The notes below the pieces were generated by a model, which saw only the letters and a list, made by a program, of their open reading frames with translations, had not been told where the DNA came from and did not search any database. From contig JANQKT010000170.1 in assembly GCA_028280965.1 (NCBI GenBank), forward strand, positions 1 to 40,296: DNA of 40,296 bases, in the 5' to 3' direction. This DNA is from Phycisphaeraceae bacterium (GTDB taxonomy: Bacteria; Planctomycetota; Phycisphaerae; Phycisphaerales; Phycisphaeraceae). A program made the translations under genes and the position numbers. How positions within the stretch are numbered: the stretch's first letter is position 1; the number at the start of each line of letters is the position of its first letter. Of the stretch, positions 28,628-36,268 are shown one piece after another.

Positions 28628-28733
28628 AAAGCCGCCGACGGTGTCGGCGGTCTTGGGCGTTTAGGGTTTGTGAGGCTGATTGAAGTTTTTGGGAGTCGTT
28701 TTTAAGACCGCCGATGGCATCGGCGGCTTTGGG
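28628..28733. repeat. REP-type hairpin doublet 2
   Basis: Hairpins CCGCCGAC-GGT-GTCGGCGG (28632-28650) and CCGCCGAT-GGC-ATCGGCGG (28708-28726), with a linker ending TTTTTAAGA, are a second copy of the unit at 27969-28076. The unit lies immediately after the leuC stop and could also terminate leuC. Spans 28583-28627 and the linker hold no gene. Confidence 0.85.
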
Positions 28734-30173
28734 TCAGACGACCCCTGCCGAGCCGGTGAGGATCGGGCTGTCGACGTATTCGCGGGGGTCGGTGACGATG
28801 CCGGTGAGGGCTGAGGCGGCGGCGGTGAGGGGGCTGGCGAGGTAGACGCCGGCTTCTTTGTGGCCCATTCGGCCGGGGAAGTTGCGGTTGGTGGTGCTGA
28901 TGCAGTTGATGGGTTCGTTGAGTCGGCCGAAGGTGTCCTTGGGGCCGCCGAGGCAGGCGGCGCAGGAGGCGGCGCCGATGAGGCAGCCGGCGTCTTCGAG
29001 GGTCTGGTAGACGCTGGTGGCGGCCTTCTTGTCGGTGCTGGATGCGTCGAGCTTCTCGCCGTAGAGGTTCAGCTCGAGCATGTCCTTGTGGACCTCGGTG
29101 GAGCCGGGGACGACGAAGGTGGGGATCTTGACGGTGTTTCCGTGGAGGATGTTGGCGGCGAAGATCATGTCGGTGATCTTGCCGCCGGTGCAGGAGCCGA
29201 TGTAGGCGCGGTCGAGCCTGGTGTTGGCTTGCTGGAGCTCGCGGGCGGTCCTGGTGTTGTCCGGCGAGTGCGGGGCGGCGACGAGGGGCTCGAAGTTGCC
29301 CAGGTCCCAGGTTTGTTCGTAGTCGTAGGCGCAGCCTTCGTCTTCGGTGTAGACGGTCCATTCGGGGCGGTTGGAGCGGGCGCGGACGTAGTTGAGTGTT
29401 TTTTCGTCGACGTCGCAGATGCCGTTCTTGCCGCCGGCCTCGATGGCCATGTTGGTGAGGGTCATGCGGTCTTCGAGGGAGAGGGAGGCGATGCCGTCGC
29501 CCGCGAAGTACATGGCTTTGTAGGTGGCGCCTGCGAAGCCGATGTCGCCGATGACGGCGAGGATGAGGTCCTTGGCGGTGAGGTAGGCGGGGATCTCGCC
29601 GTGGAAGTTGAAGCGCATGGTGGGCGGGACCTTGAGCCAGGTCTTGCCGGTACCCATGGTGAAGGCGGCGTCGGTGTTGCCCACGCCCGAGGCGAACTGG
29701 CCGAAGGCGCCTGCGGTGCAGGTGTGCGAGTCGGTGCCGAGCATGATCTCGCCGGGGCGGCAGTGCCCTTCTTCGGGTAGGGCTTTGTGGCAGACGCCTT
29801 TGTAGTTTGTTTTGGTGGGGTCGCGGTAGGGGTTGGGCATGCCCGAGCCCTCGGCGGTGTCGAGGAAGTCGGGGTCGTAGTAATATTTGATGTTTTGTTC
29901 TTTGACGAAGTCGCGGAGGATCTGGATGTTGCGGTGGCACTTGTCTTCGGCGGTAAAGATGTAGTGGTCGGGGATGATGGGGATGCGTGTGTTGTCCCAG
30001 ACTCTGGCGTTCTCGCCAAACTCTTTTTTAAAGATGCCGATCGTGCCGGGGCCACAGACATCGTGTGTCATCAATACACTGACCGAACACCACACGTTCT
30101 CCCCGGGTGTGACCTCATCTTTGCCGGCGTGGGCGGCGAGGATCTTCTCGGTCATCGTCATCTTGCGGGGCAT
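28734..30173 (-). CDS. leuC: 3-isopropylmalate dehydratase large subunit (LeuC/homoaconitase family)
   Basis: The 479-residue aconitase-superfamily enzyme isomerises 2- to 3-isopropylmalate in leucine synthesis, using a [4Fe-4S] cluster. Motifs: VWDNTRIPIIPDHYIFTAED, PEEGHCRPGEIMLGTDSHTC followed by TAGAFGQFASGVGNTDAAF, GSCTGGKITD and ASCAACLGGPKD carrying cluster cysteines, and NRNFPGRMGHKEAGVYLASP. It belongs to the LeuC/homoaconitase type; substrate specificity between these is not settled by sequence alone. leuD is not adjacent. TGGAG about 8 nt before the ATG at 30173 is a ribosome-binding site. Its last 31 codons are repeated at 26926-27021 and its last 24 at 27890-27964. Confidence 0.92.
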   Translation of the reverse strand: MPRKMTMTEKILAAHAGKDEVTPGENVWCSVSVLMTHDVCGPGTIGIFKKEFGENARVWDNTRIPIIPDHYIFTAEDKCHRNIQILRDFVKEQNIKYYYDPDFLDTAEGSGMPNPYRDPTKTNYKGVCHKALPEEGHCRPGEIMLGTDSHTCTAGAFGQFASGVGNTDAAFTMGTGKTWLKVPPTMRFNFHGEIPAYLTAKDLILAVIGDIGFAGATYKAMYFAGDGIASLSLEDRMTLTNMAIEAGGKNGICDVDEKTLNYVRARSNRPEWTVYTEDEGCAYDYEQTWDLGNFEPLVAAPHSPDNTRTARELQQANTRLDRAYIGSCTGGKITDMIFAANILHGNTVKIPTFVVPGSTEVHKDMLELNLYGEKLDASSTDKKAATSVYQTLEDAGCLIGAASCAACLGGPKDTFGRLNEPINCISTTNRNFPGRMGHKEAGVYLASPLTAAASALTGIVTDPREYVDSPILTGSAGVV

Positions 30174-30221
30174 CTCAGGCTCCAGTCGCTTGGGCTTGCG
30201 TGGGTGCGGGGCAAACGCAGC

Positions 30222-30227
30222 ATCATA
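30222..30227 (-). promoter_or_regulatory. Candidate leuC -10 element
   Basis: TATGAT on the minus strand lies 48 nt before the leuC ATG in the region shared with the divergent TolC-like gene. The -35 is poor. Confidence 0.3.
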
Positions 30228-30334
30228 GCACCGCCAAGGCCCGTAAGCCGAGAACGGGCGGCCGGTCCACGAGCCCGCCGTACGGCGTACGGATTTGGAT
30301 TGACGCCCCGCGACCCAACGGATATCGTCCGGCC

Positions 30335-32164
30335 ATGCTTAAACCCGTCCGACCTGCTGTGCGTCTTGCGACTGCTGTCCTGCTGGGCGCGGTTGGGGCG
30401 TTGTCTTTGCCCGGCTGCCAGTTGGGGACGCCCAGGCTCTCGACGGCGGAGCTGCGCGAGTCGTTGCTCGCCGAGCACCGTGCGAAGCTTGAGGACCGCG
30501 CCGCGGAGGTGCGCATCGAGCGCGAGCCCAGTGAGTTTGAGCGATCACTCGAACGCATCCTCAAGAAGGCCAAAGAAGACGGCGTCAACCTGCCCGAGGG
30601 TCGGCGGACGCTGGCAGACAACCTTAAGGCCGCCGATGAGATGAGCGGCGCCGCCGCATACGCGGACACGCCACTCGAAGTCGGCAACGGCTTGCTCGTC
30701 GCCGACGAGACACCAACAGTCGTGCTCGACCTGCGCTCGGCGATCCGCAAAGCCGTCGAGCACAACCTCGACCTCTCCGTTGCGCGCCTCAACCCGCAGA
30801 TCTCCGCCGAGCAGATCACCCAGGCCCGGGCGGTCTTCGACACCGTCCTCTTCGCCGGTGGGGACTGGAATGACCTCGACACCCCGCGCCCGCCTGGCGC
30901 GATCCCCGGTCTGTCGGGCGACCAGCAATCCGAGAACCTCCAGCTGCGCACCGGTATCCGCCAGCAGTTCGCGTCCGGCGGGCAGCTCGTCGCGCAGGCG
31001 CAGTTCGACCGTTCCTGGTCCAACCCGTCCTTCTTCGGCGTCAACCGTTTTTACGATGCGGATGTGCTCGTCCAGCTCACCCAGCCGCTCTTGCGCGGAT
31101 TCGGCAGCGATGTAAACGAAGCGAACATCGAGCTCGCGGGCATCGCGCAGCAGGCCGACCAGGCCGCGATGGTGCAGACGATGCTCGACCTCGCCGCCGC
31201 AGTGGAGCAGGCATACTGGCAGCTGAGCGCGGCGCGGCGGACGCTGCTGATCCAGCAGCGGCTGTACGAACGCACGATCGCGATGCGCGACAAGCTCGAG
31301 CCGCGTTTCGGGTTCGACCTGCTGCTCGCCGACCTCAACGAGGTCAACGCGCGCATCGACCAGCGGAAGGCGGACGTGCTGCGCGCCCGGCAGAACGTGC
31401 GGTCCCTGTCCGATCAGCTCAAACGCCTGATCAACGACCCGGACCTGCCGCTGATCGACGAGGTCATCCTCGAGCCCGCGGACAGCCCCGCGGATTCGGA
31501 GATCGCGTTTAGCCTGCTCGATGAGGTGACAACGGCGCTCAAGCACCGGCCGGAGATCGAGACGGCGCTCTTGCAGATCGAGGATGCGGATGTCCGCCGG
31601 GTCGTCGCGGACAACGCGCAGCTGCCGATCCTCAACCTGACCGCCTCGGCGACGGTCAACGGGCTGGACGTCAACGACCCCGGCGACGCGTTCGGCAACG
31701 CGGCCGACTTCGACTACATCGACTACGCGATCGGCCTCGAGTTCGAGCGGCCGTGGGGCAACCGCAGCGCCGAGTCGCTCTTCAACCAGCGCACACTCGA
31801 GCGTCAACGTGCGCTGGAGAACTACCGTTTGCAGGCCCAGCTGGTGACGCTGGAGGTGAAGGACGCGATGCGCAGCGTGGACACGAATTACCGCCTGATC
31901 GCGACGACGCGCAGCCAGCGGCGGGCCTCGGCGTTGTCGCTGGAGGTCTCGGAGATCCAGCTCGAGCGCGGCGGCCGGAACGAGGCCGAGACGTTCACCA
32001 CGCGCGTGGACCGTGTGTTAGCACGGCAGGACGCGCTGGCCCAGGCCGAGCTCGCCGAGGTGCAAGCGCTCAGCGACTACATGATCGCGATCAGCGAACT
32101 GCACCGCGCAACGGGGACGAGCTTGGAGCAGGCGGGGGTTGGCCTTAGCGAAGATAAGGACTAA
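30335..32164 (+). CDS. TolC-family outer-membrane channel lipoprotein
   Basis: The 609-residue outer membrane efflux protein has a lipoprotein signal (LGAVGALSLPGCQL, Cys28). Two OEP helical domains follow: SAIRKAVEHNLDLSVARLNP and MLDLAAAVEQAYWQLSAARR in the first half, TTALKHRPEIETALLQIEDA and LQAQLVTLEVKDAMRSVDTN in the second. A charged helical N-terminal insert of about 110 residues precedes the first domain. Such proteins are the exit duct of tripartite efflux or type I secretion. No RND, MFP or ABC gene is next to it, so its inner-membrane partner must be elsewhere. The ATG at 30335 follows a -10-like TATCGT by 6 nt without a ribosome-binding site. It is divergent from leuC. Confidence 0.88.
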   Translation: MLKPVRPAVRLATAVLLGAVGALSLPGCQLGTPRLSTAELRESLLAEHRAKLEDRAAEVRIEREPSEFERSLERILKKAKEDGVNLPEGRRTLADNLKAADEMSGAAAYADTPLEVGNGLLVADETPTVVLDLRSAIRKAVEHNLDLSVARLNPQISAEQITQARAVFDTVLFAGGDWNDLDTPRPPGAIPGLSGDQQSENLQLRTGIRQQFASGGQLVAQAQFDRSWSNPSFFGVNRFYDADVLVQLTQPLLRGFGSDVNEANIELAGIAQQADQAAMVQTMLDLAAAVEQAYWQLSAARRTLLIQQRLYERTIAMRDKLEPRFGFDLLLADLNEVNARIDQRKADVLRARQNVRSLSDQLKRLINDPDLPLIDEVILEPADSPADSEIAFSLLDEVTTALKHRPEIETALLQIEDADVRRVVADNAQLPILNLTASATVNGLDVNDPGDAFGNAADFDYIDYAIGLEFERPWGNRSAESLFNQRTLERQRALENYRLQAQLVTLEVKDAMRSVDTNYRLIATTRSQRRASALSLEVSEIQLERGGRNEAETFTTRVDRVLARQDALAQAELAEVQALSDYMIAISELHRATGTSLEQAGVGLSEDKD

Positions 32165-32169
32165 GTCGG

Positions 32170-32796
32170 ATGGCAATGGACCGCAGGCAGTTTCTGCGTC
32201 TTTTTAGTTCGGCGTCTCTGGCTGCTATAGCACCGCTGGATCAACTCGTAGCCTTCGACCAGCGAAAGCTCAGCAGCCCGGCTTTCGGTTTTTCATTTGC
32301 GGTTCCAACCGGTTGGTACTGTCCCACGATTGAAGAGATCAAGCACAACCTTAGTAAGCAAACATTTGTTGCTGGATCTCAATCAGAAGACGAAGCCCAG
32401 CCGACACCGTTGGTGTCTGTGTACCGCTATCCCGAGCCCTATGTGGGGATGAATCCGGCTGTAGTTGTTTATGGAGACCGTTTCTCAGACTGGATGCTAT
32501 CGCCGCTTGATCTGGCCAATAACTACGTCGACTACTTTACAACGATTGTTGAAGATGGTTGTGTTGTGATGCGTCCCAGGCCAGCCCAGTTTGGCGGTAT
32601 CGACGCACTGGAGTGTGCAATTTCGTATCGAGCTGTTGTCGAGGAAGATGACTTTGAGTGTTATGTGACGGATTTTACCCGCGTTGTTCATCATAGAGAC
32701 AAGATCATCTTTTTCTTGTACGAGCAGTCGCTTGACGGGAGTGCGCGGGCAGATGATGCGTTTTCGAGCATCGATAAATCTGTTTCTTTTATTTAG
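32170..32796 (+). CDS. Tat-exported protein of unknown function
   Basis: The 208-residue protein begins with a twin-arginine signal (MDRRQFLRLFSSASLAAIAP), so it is likely exported folded. The rest (GFSFAVPTGWYCPTIEEIK, PLVSVYRYPEPYVGMNPAVV, FECYVTDFTRVVHHRDKIIF) looks like a compact alpha/beta domain of the kind that begins with FGFSFxVPxGW in many exported hypothetical proteins. No motif gives a function. It starts 6 bp after the TolC-like stop, suggesting an operon, and is visibly more A+T-rich than it. The start could equally be the second ATG at 32176. Confidence 0.6.
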   Translation: MAMDRRQFLRLFSSASLAAIAPLDQLVAFDQRKLSSPAFGFSFAVPTGWYCPTIEEIKHNLSKQTFVAGSQSEDEAQPTPLVSVYRYPEPYVGMNPAVVVYGDRFSDWMLSPLDLANNYVDYFTTIVEDGCVVMRPRPAQFGGIDALECAISYRAVVEEDDFECYVTDFTRVVHHRDKIIFFLYEQSLDGSARADDAFSSIDKSVSFI

Positions 32797-32813
32797 TCCA
32801 GGCGGCTATCGGC

Positions 32814-32858
32814 GGGTGGCCGGGGCAGGCGGCTTGGGGATGGTCCGGAACGAATCGT
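32814..32858. repeat. Partial dispersed repeat (GGGTGGCCGGGG family)
   Basis: This stretch begins GGGTGGCCGGGG and ends CCGGAACGAATCGT, a 14-mer also found inverted near 27833. It lies in the 250-bp gap 32797-33047, which otherwise holds only a promoter candidate. Confidence 0.4.
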
Positions 32859-33010
32859 CTTGATACACGTCCACCAAGTTCGCCCGGGTCTTCGCAGGCT
32901 CAGACGCCGGCCAACCGGAGCGTGCATCAACCGCCGAAGTCTGCTGCGTCTCGCCCTCCCTCCCGTCAAGCCTGCTTGCCGCGCTTATTCTGATTGGCGG
33001 CAGGCCCCGC

Positions 33011-33016
33011 TATACT
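33011..33016 (+). promoter_or_regulatory. Candidate -10 element for the beta-propeller gene
   Basis: TATACT lies 31 nt before the ATG at 33048, with a GGAG ribosome-binding site between (33037-33040). A weak -35-like TTCTGA lies 17 nt upstream. Confidence 0.4.
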
Positions 33017-33047
33017 GCCTTTAACTCAAACACTCCGGAGCCTTCCC

Positions 33048-34007
33048 ATGAACGTTCGCACGCTGTTGTCTGGTCTATTAGTTTTCGCCGTCGCCTGCCT
33101 GGCGTGGGTCGGCCCTGCGTCGGCGGACGGGCACGCGGCCGGGGAGGTCAAGCACTCGGTCTTTATCGCCGGGCCTTCGTTTACCGGCATCCTCGGCGAG
33201 GACGGCGAGCCGGCCTGGACCGCGCCGCGGAAGGGCGCGCGGGATGGGTTTGTCTTGGGAGGCGGCAACGTGCTCATCGCTTACGCCGACGAGGTCGTCG
33301 AGTTCGACAAGGACAAGAACAAGGTCTGGACGTACAAGCTGGACAAGTCCAATGGCGAGATCAGCACCGCGGTGCGGCTCGAGAACGGCAACACACTGGT
33401 CACCGAGCTCGGCGAGAACGCGCGGCTGCTGGAGGTCTCGAAGGACGGCGCCATCAAGGTCGAGGTCAAGCTCCAGCCGGACACGGACAACGTGCACATG
33501 CAGACGCGGATGGCGCGGAAGCTGGCGAACGGCAACTACCTGGTGCCGCACCTGTTCGCCTACGCGGTCAAGGAGTACACGCCCGAGGGCGAGGTCGTCG
33601 CGACCTTCCACACCGACACCGAACACTTCGGCGGGCGCGACACCAAGCACTGGCCGTTCACCGCGATCCGCACGCCCGGCGGGCCCAACCGCCCGTTCGG
33701 CACGACCGTCGTCGGCTGCACCTACGGCAACCGCGTCGTGGAGTTCGACCAGGACGGCGAGGTCATCTGGGAGCTGACCAACGACGATGTGGGCGGGATC
33801 ATCAAGGACGCGTGCGGCGTGCAGCGGCTGCCCAACGGCAATACGGTCGTGGCGTGCTACGGCCAGACCGAGAAGACGGGCGTCAAACTCTTCGAGGTCA
33901 CGCCGGAGAAGGAGATCGTCTGGAAGTACAGCGGCCCGCACCGCGTGCACCATTTCCAGGTCCTGACGACCAACGGCGAGCCTGTGGACGGGGCGCCGAT
34001 GAAGTAA
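33048..34007 (+). CDS. Secreted beta-propeller (PQQ/arylsulfotransferase-like) protein
   Basis: The 319-residue protein has a Sec signal peptide (VRTLLSGLLVFAVACLAWVG, then PASADG). At least five blade-like repeats follow, with the pattern GNTLVxE...NxRxxEVxxDGxxxW: NVLIAYADEVVEFDKDKNKV, GNTLVTELGENARLLEVSKD, GNRVVEFDQDGEVIWELTND and GNTVVACYGQTEKTGVKLFE. This type of propeller occurs in arylsulfotransferase-like and PQQ-like exported proteins, but enzyme residues cannot be assigned. It is probably a periplasmic binding or structural protein. GGAG 7 nt before the ATG supports the start. It is a single gene ending at a bidirectional terminator. Confidence 0.65.
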   Translation: MNVRTLLSGLLVFAVACLAWVGPASADGHAAGEVKHSVFIAGPSFTGILGEDGEPAWTAPRKGARDGFVLGGGNVLIAYADEVVEFDKDKNKVWTYKLDKSNGEISTAVRLENGNTLVTELGENARLLEVSKDGAIKVEVKLQPDTDNVHMQTRMARKLANGNYLVPHLFAYAVKEYTPEGEVVATFHTDTEHFGGRDTKHWPFTAIRTPGGPNRPFGTTVVGCTYGNRVVEFDQDGEVIWELTNDDVGGIIKDACGVQRLPNGNTVVACYGQTEKTGVKLFEVTPEKEIVWKYSGPHRVHHFQVLTTNGEPVDGAPMK

Positions 34008-34078
34008 ATGGGGAGCCGCGGGTGGTATCCGGTCTTGGGGTATTGGTGTTTTTCAGTTACCTGGGCTCGTTTTAAAGG

Positions 34079-34104
34079 CCGCCGATAGCATCGGCGGTTT
34101 TTAG
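34079..34104. terminator. Bidirectional terminator between the propeller gene and deoC
   Basis: CCGCCGAT-AGC-ATCGGCGG (34079-34097) is followed by TTTTTAG and preceded by TTTTAAAGG, so it can end transcripts from both sides. It belongs to the same CCGCCGAT hairpin family as the doublets at 28052 and 28708. Confidence 0.85.
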
Positions 34105-34808
34105 TATCCGCCGCCCGAGGCGCCTTGACCCCCGATGATCTGTACGCCGGCGGAGCAGCCGAGGCGGTCGGCGCCGGCGTCGATCATCCGCTGCGCATCC
34201 TCGGCGGTGCGGATGCCGCCCGAGGCCTTGACCCGCATCGGCCCGGTGTGCTTCTTCATGAGTTTGACCGCCTCGACGCTTGCGCCGCCGGCGGGGTGGA
34301 AGCCTGTGCTGGTCTTGACGAAGTCAACACCCGCCGCCCGCGCGGCCTCGCACGCGGCGGCGATGCGTTTTTCAGCGAGCGTGTCGTCGGCGTCTTTCAT
34401 CAGCGCCGCCGACTCGATGATGACCTTGATCACGACACCCGGCAGCACCGACCTTGCGGCCTTGGTCAGCTCGGCGAACTCTTCGCGCGCGGCTTCCGCG
34501 TCGCACGCCAAGAGCGTCGGCAGGTGCGCGACGAAGTCGACCTCGTCCGCGCCGTCTTTCACGAGTGAGGTCGCTTCGATCGCCTTGACCGTCGGCTTCA
34601 TCGCGCCCAGCGGGAAGCCGGCGACGGCGCAGGTCTTGACGTTGGACCCGTCGAGCTTCTCGCGCACCGCTGTGACGAATTGGCCGTTGACGCAGACCGA
34701 TGCGAAGCCGTACTCGATTGCCTCGTCGCAGAGCCGCAGCACGTCGCCGCGCGTCGCTTCGGCCTTGAGGATCGTGTGGTCGATGAGGGGTGCGATGGGG
34801 TTTGGCAT
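34101..34808 (-). CDS. deoC: Deoxyribose-phosphate aldolase
   Basis: The 235-residue class I aldolase cleaves 2-deoxyribose 5-phosphate to glyceraldehyde 3-phosphate and acetaldehyde in deoxynucleoside catabolism. Conserved: LIDHTILKAEAT, FASVCVNGQFV, AVAGFPLGAM, DEVDFVAHLP with catalytic Asp91, VIKVIIESAAL, and FVKTSTGFHPAGG with Schiff-base Lys165; KASGGIRTAEDA holds the second lysine. It is 9 bp downstream of the alpha/beta hydrolase gene on the same strand, so the two are probably one operon. A cytosine deaminase gene is divergent just beyond, which fits nucleoside salvage. Confidence 0.95.
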   Translation of the reverse strand: MPNPIAPLIDHTILKAEATRGDVLRLCDEAIEYGFASVCVNGQFVTAVREKLDGSNVKTCAVAGFPLGAMKPTVKAIEATSLVKDGADEVDFVAHLPTLLACDAEAAREEFAELTKAARSVLPGVVIKVIIESAALMKDADDTLAEKRIAAACEAARAAGVDFVKTSTGFHPAGGASVEAVKLMKKHTGPMRVKASGGIRTAEDAQRMIDAGADRLGCSAGVQIIGGQGASGGGY

Positions 34809-34817
34809 GGGTATTGT

Positions 34818-35702
34818 TCACTTGCGGATCGTGTCGAAAAAAGACCGTAGCGCCGCGTGGTACGCATCCGGGTCCTGGAGGTACAGCCGGTTGTGCTGAC
34901 CGTCGCTGATCTCTACGAAGGTGCCCCGCGGTGCGGCGTCGGCGAGTTGTTTGCCCTCGTCGATCGGGCAGACACGGTCGGCGGTGCCGTGCATAACCAG
35001 CAACGGGCCGGGGTACTGCTTCGCGTACGCCGCTCGGTCGAAGCGCTTGATCAGGCCGGTGAGGTGGAAGACCGCGGCGACAAGGGGCATGAACAACCAG
35101 GCGGGGGCGACGTGGTGCCTGAGGCGTTGCCGGATCGGCGAGTCCCAGTGGCGGTAGGGCCCGTCGGCGATGACGCCCGCGAAGCGGTCGGGATAAAGCC
35201 CCGCGGTCTTGATCGCGATCTGCCCGCCCAGCGAGTAACCGAAGAGGACGACGGGGCGTTCACGCACCTCGTTGGGCAGGCCTTCGAGCACCGCGATCGC
35301 GTCGTCCGGCTCGCGCTTGCCGCAGGTCATCCACGGCGCGGTGCAGCCGCCGTGGGCCGGCCAGTCGAAGACGACGAGGTGGCTGGCGTAGGGCGCGAGC
35401 TGCTCCGCGAAGCGCAGCGCGCCGAAGCGTGCGTCGCCGTGGCCGTGCAGGACGAGCACGGCCGGGGCGGTTGGCTCTTTGCCGGCGATGATCCAGCTGG
35501 GTGAGGTGTGGCCGCCGGGCAGGTTGAACGTCGCCTCGGTCGCGCTGAGCGCGAGGTCCGCCGGGTCGGTCGGCAGGCCACGGGCCAGGGCGAGCGCGTA
35601 GGTCTTTCGACGGGGTCGGACGATGGTCCAGACGGTCACCGCCGATCCGATGAGTACGATCAGCGCGAGCGCTATCAGGAACAAGAGGGCCAGGCCGGGC
35701 AT
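34818..35702 (-). CDS. Membrane-anchored alpha/beta hydrolase
   Basis: The 294-residue protein has an N-terminal membrane anchor (LALLFLIALALIVLIGSAVT) and an alpha/beta-hydrolase domain. The triad is Ser in LFGYSLGGQIAIK (GxSxGG), Asp in MHGTADRVCP and His in SDGQHNRLYL. HGHGDARFGALRF and FDWPAHGGC are the usual oxyanion and active-site loops of the prolyl-oligopeptidase-like/esterase group. The substrate is unknown. The ATG at 35702 was preferred to an upstream GTG (35726) because it begins the anchor directly. It leads the deoC operon and is divergent from the cytosine deaminase gene. Confidence 0.82.
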   Translation of the reverse strand: MPGLALLFLIALALIVLIGSAVTVWTIVRPRRKTYALALARGLPTDPADLALSATEATFNLPGGHTSPSWIIAGKEPTAPAVLVLHGHGDARFGALRFAEQLAPYASHLVVFDWPAHGGCTAPWMTCGKREPDDAIAVLEGLPNEVRERPVVLFGYSLGGQIAIKTAGLYPDRFAGVIADGPYRHWDSPIRQRLRHHVAPAWLFMPLVAAVFHLTGLIKRFDRAAYAKQYPGPLLVMHGTADRVCPIDEGKQLADAAPRGTFVEISDGQHNRLYLQDPDAYHAALRSFFDTIRK

Positions 35703-35771
35703 GGTGAGGGTAGGATAGCGACTCACCGCCTAGCAACACACTGCGCGTACTGGATCGAATGAGGTGTCGCG

Positions 35772-36212
35772 ATGAACGATCACGAGCTGATGGACGCGGC
35801 CTTGGCCGAGGCGAAGAAAAGCTATGACCAAGGCGGGCTGCCGATCGGTGCGGTGCTGGTTGATCCAGTCGGACAGGTCGTCGCGCGCGGCCACAACAAG
35901 CGTGTTCAGAACAGCGACCCGACCTCGCACGGCGAGACCGACTGCATCCGTAATGCCGGCCGGCGGCGCGACTGGCACACGCTGACGATGTACACCACGC
36001 TGAGCCCGTGCGTGATGTGCAGCGGCACAGCGCTCTTGCTGCGTATCCCGCGGATCGTGATCGGCGAGAATCAGAACTTCATGGGCGAAGAAGGATTGTT
36101 GCGTGAACGCGGTGTTGAGTTATCCGTGCTCGATCACCCTGGTTGTATCGAGTTGATGGGCAGGTTCATCGCGGAGAAGCCCGACCTCTGGAATGAAGAC
36201 ATCGGGTTGTGA
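35772..36212 (+). CDS. Cytosine deaminase, yeast FCY1 type
   Basis: The 146-residue zinc deaminase belongs to the CDA/TadA fold. Zinc motif: HGETDC (His53, catalytic Glu55) and SPCVMCSG (Cys80, Cys83). It matches fungal cytosine deaminase more than bacterial TadA: YTTLSPCVMCSGTALLLRIP, VIGENQNF and the C-terminal WNEDIGL. Asn42 (GHNKR) and Asp143 correspond to the residues that in the yeast enzyme contact cytosine. It converts cytosine to uracil and ammonia for pyrimidine salvage. This is distinct from bacterial CodA. GAGGTG about 6 nt before the ATG supports the start. A tetR-type gene follows 56 bp later. Confidence 0.85.
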   Translation: MNDHELMDAALAEAKKSYDQGGLPIGAVLVDPVGQVVARGHNKRVQNSDPTSHGETDCIRNAGRRRDWHTLTMYTTLSPCVMCSGTALLLRIPRIVIGENQNFMGEEGLLRERGVELSVLDHPGCIELMGRFIAEKPDLWNEDIGL

Positions 36213-36218
36213 TTTCAA

Positions 36219-36243
36219 TCTCACCGCGGACGCTGCGGTGAGA
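36219..36243. promoter_or_regulatory. Palindrome upstream of the TetR gene, candidate operator
   Basis: TCTCACCGC-(7 nt)-GCGGTGAGA is a perfect 9-bp-arm palindrome 25 bp before the TetR-family ATG, overlapping its likely promoter. No T-tract follows, so an autoregulatory operator is favoured over a terminator of the deaminase gene. It could be either. Confidence 0.5.
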
Positions 36244-36268
36244 AACGAATCCGATTACGATCTAGCCC

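Noticed and set aside
26926..28733. CRISPR array explanation for the repeated leuC-end sequences
   Set aside because: Only three copies, unequal in length, about 0.9 kb apart, and coding for a LeuC C-terminus; no cas genes.
28860..29780. A Gly/Val/Asp-rich open frame opposite leuC
   Set aside because: Antisense shadow of a clear aconitase-family gene.
26776..30173. Integron or integrase-borne genomic island at leuC
   Set aside because: No tyrosine or serine recombinase gene is visible in the window; only a RAYT is present, so the integron label is unsupported.
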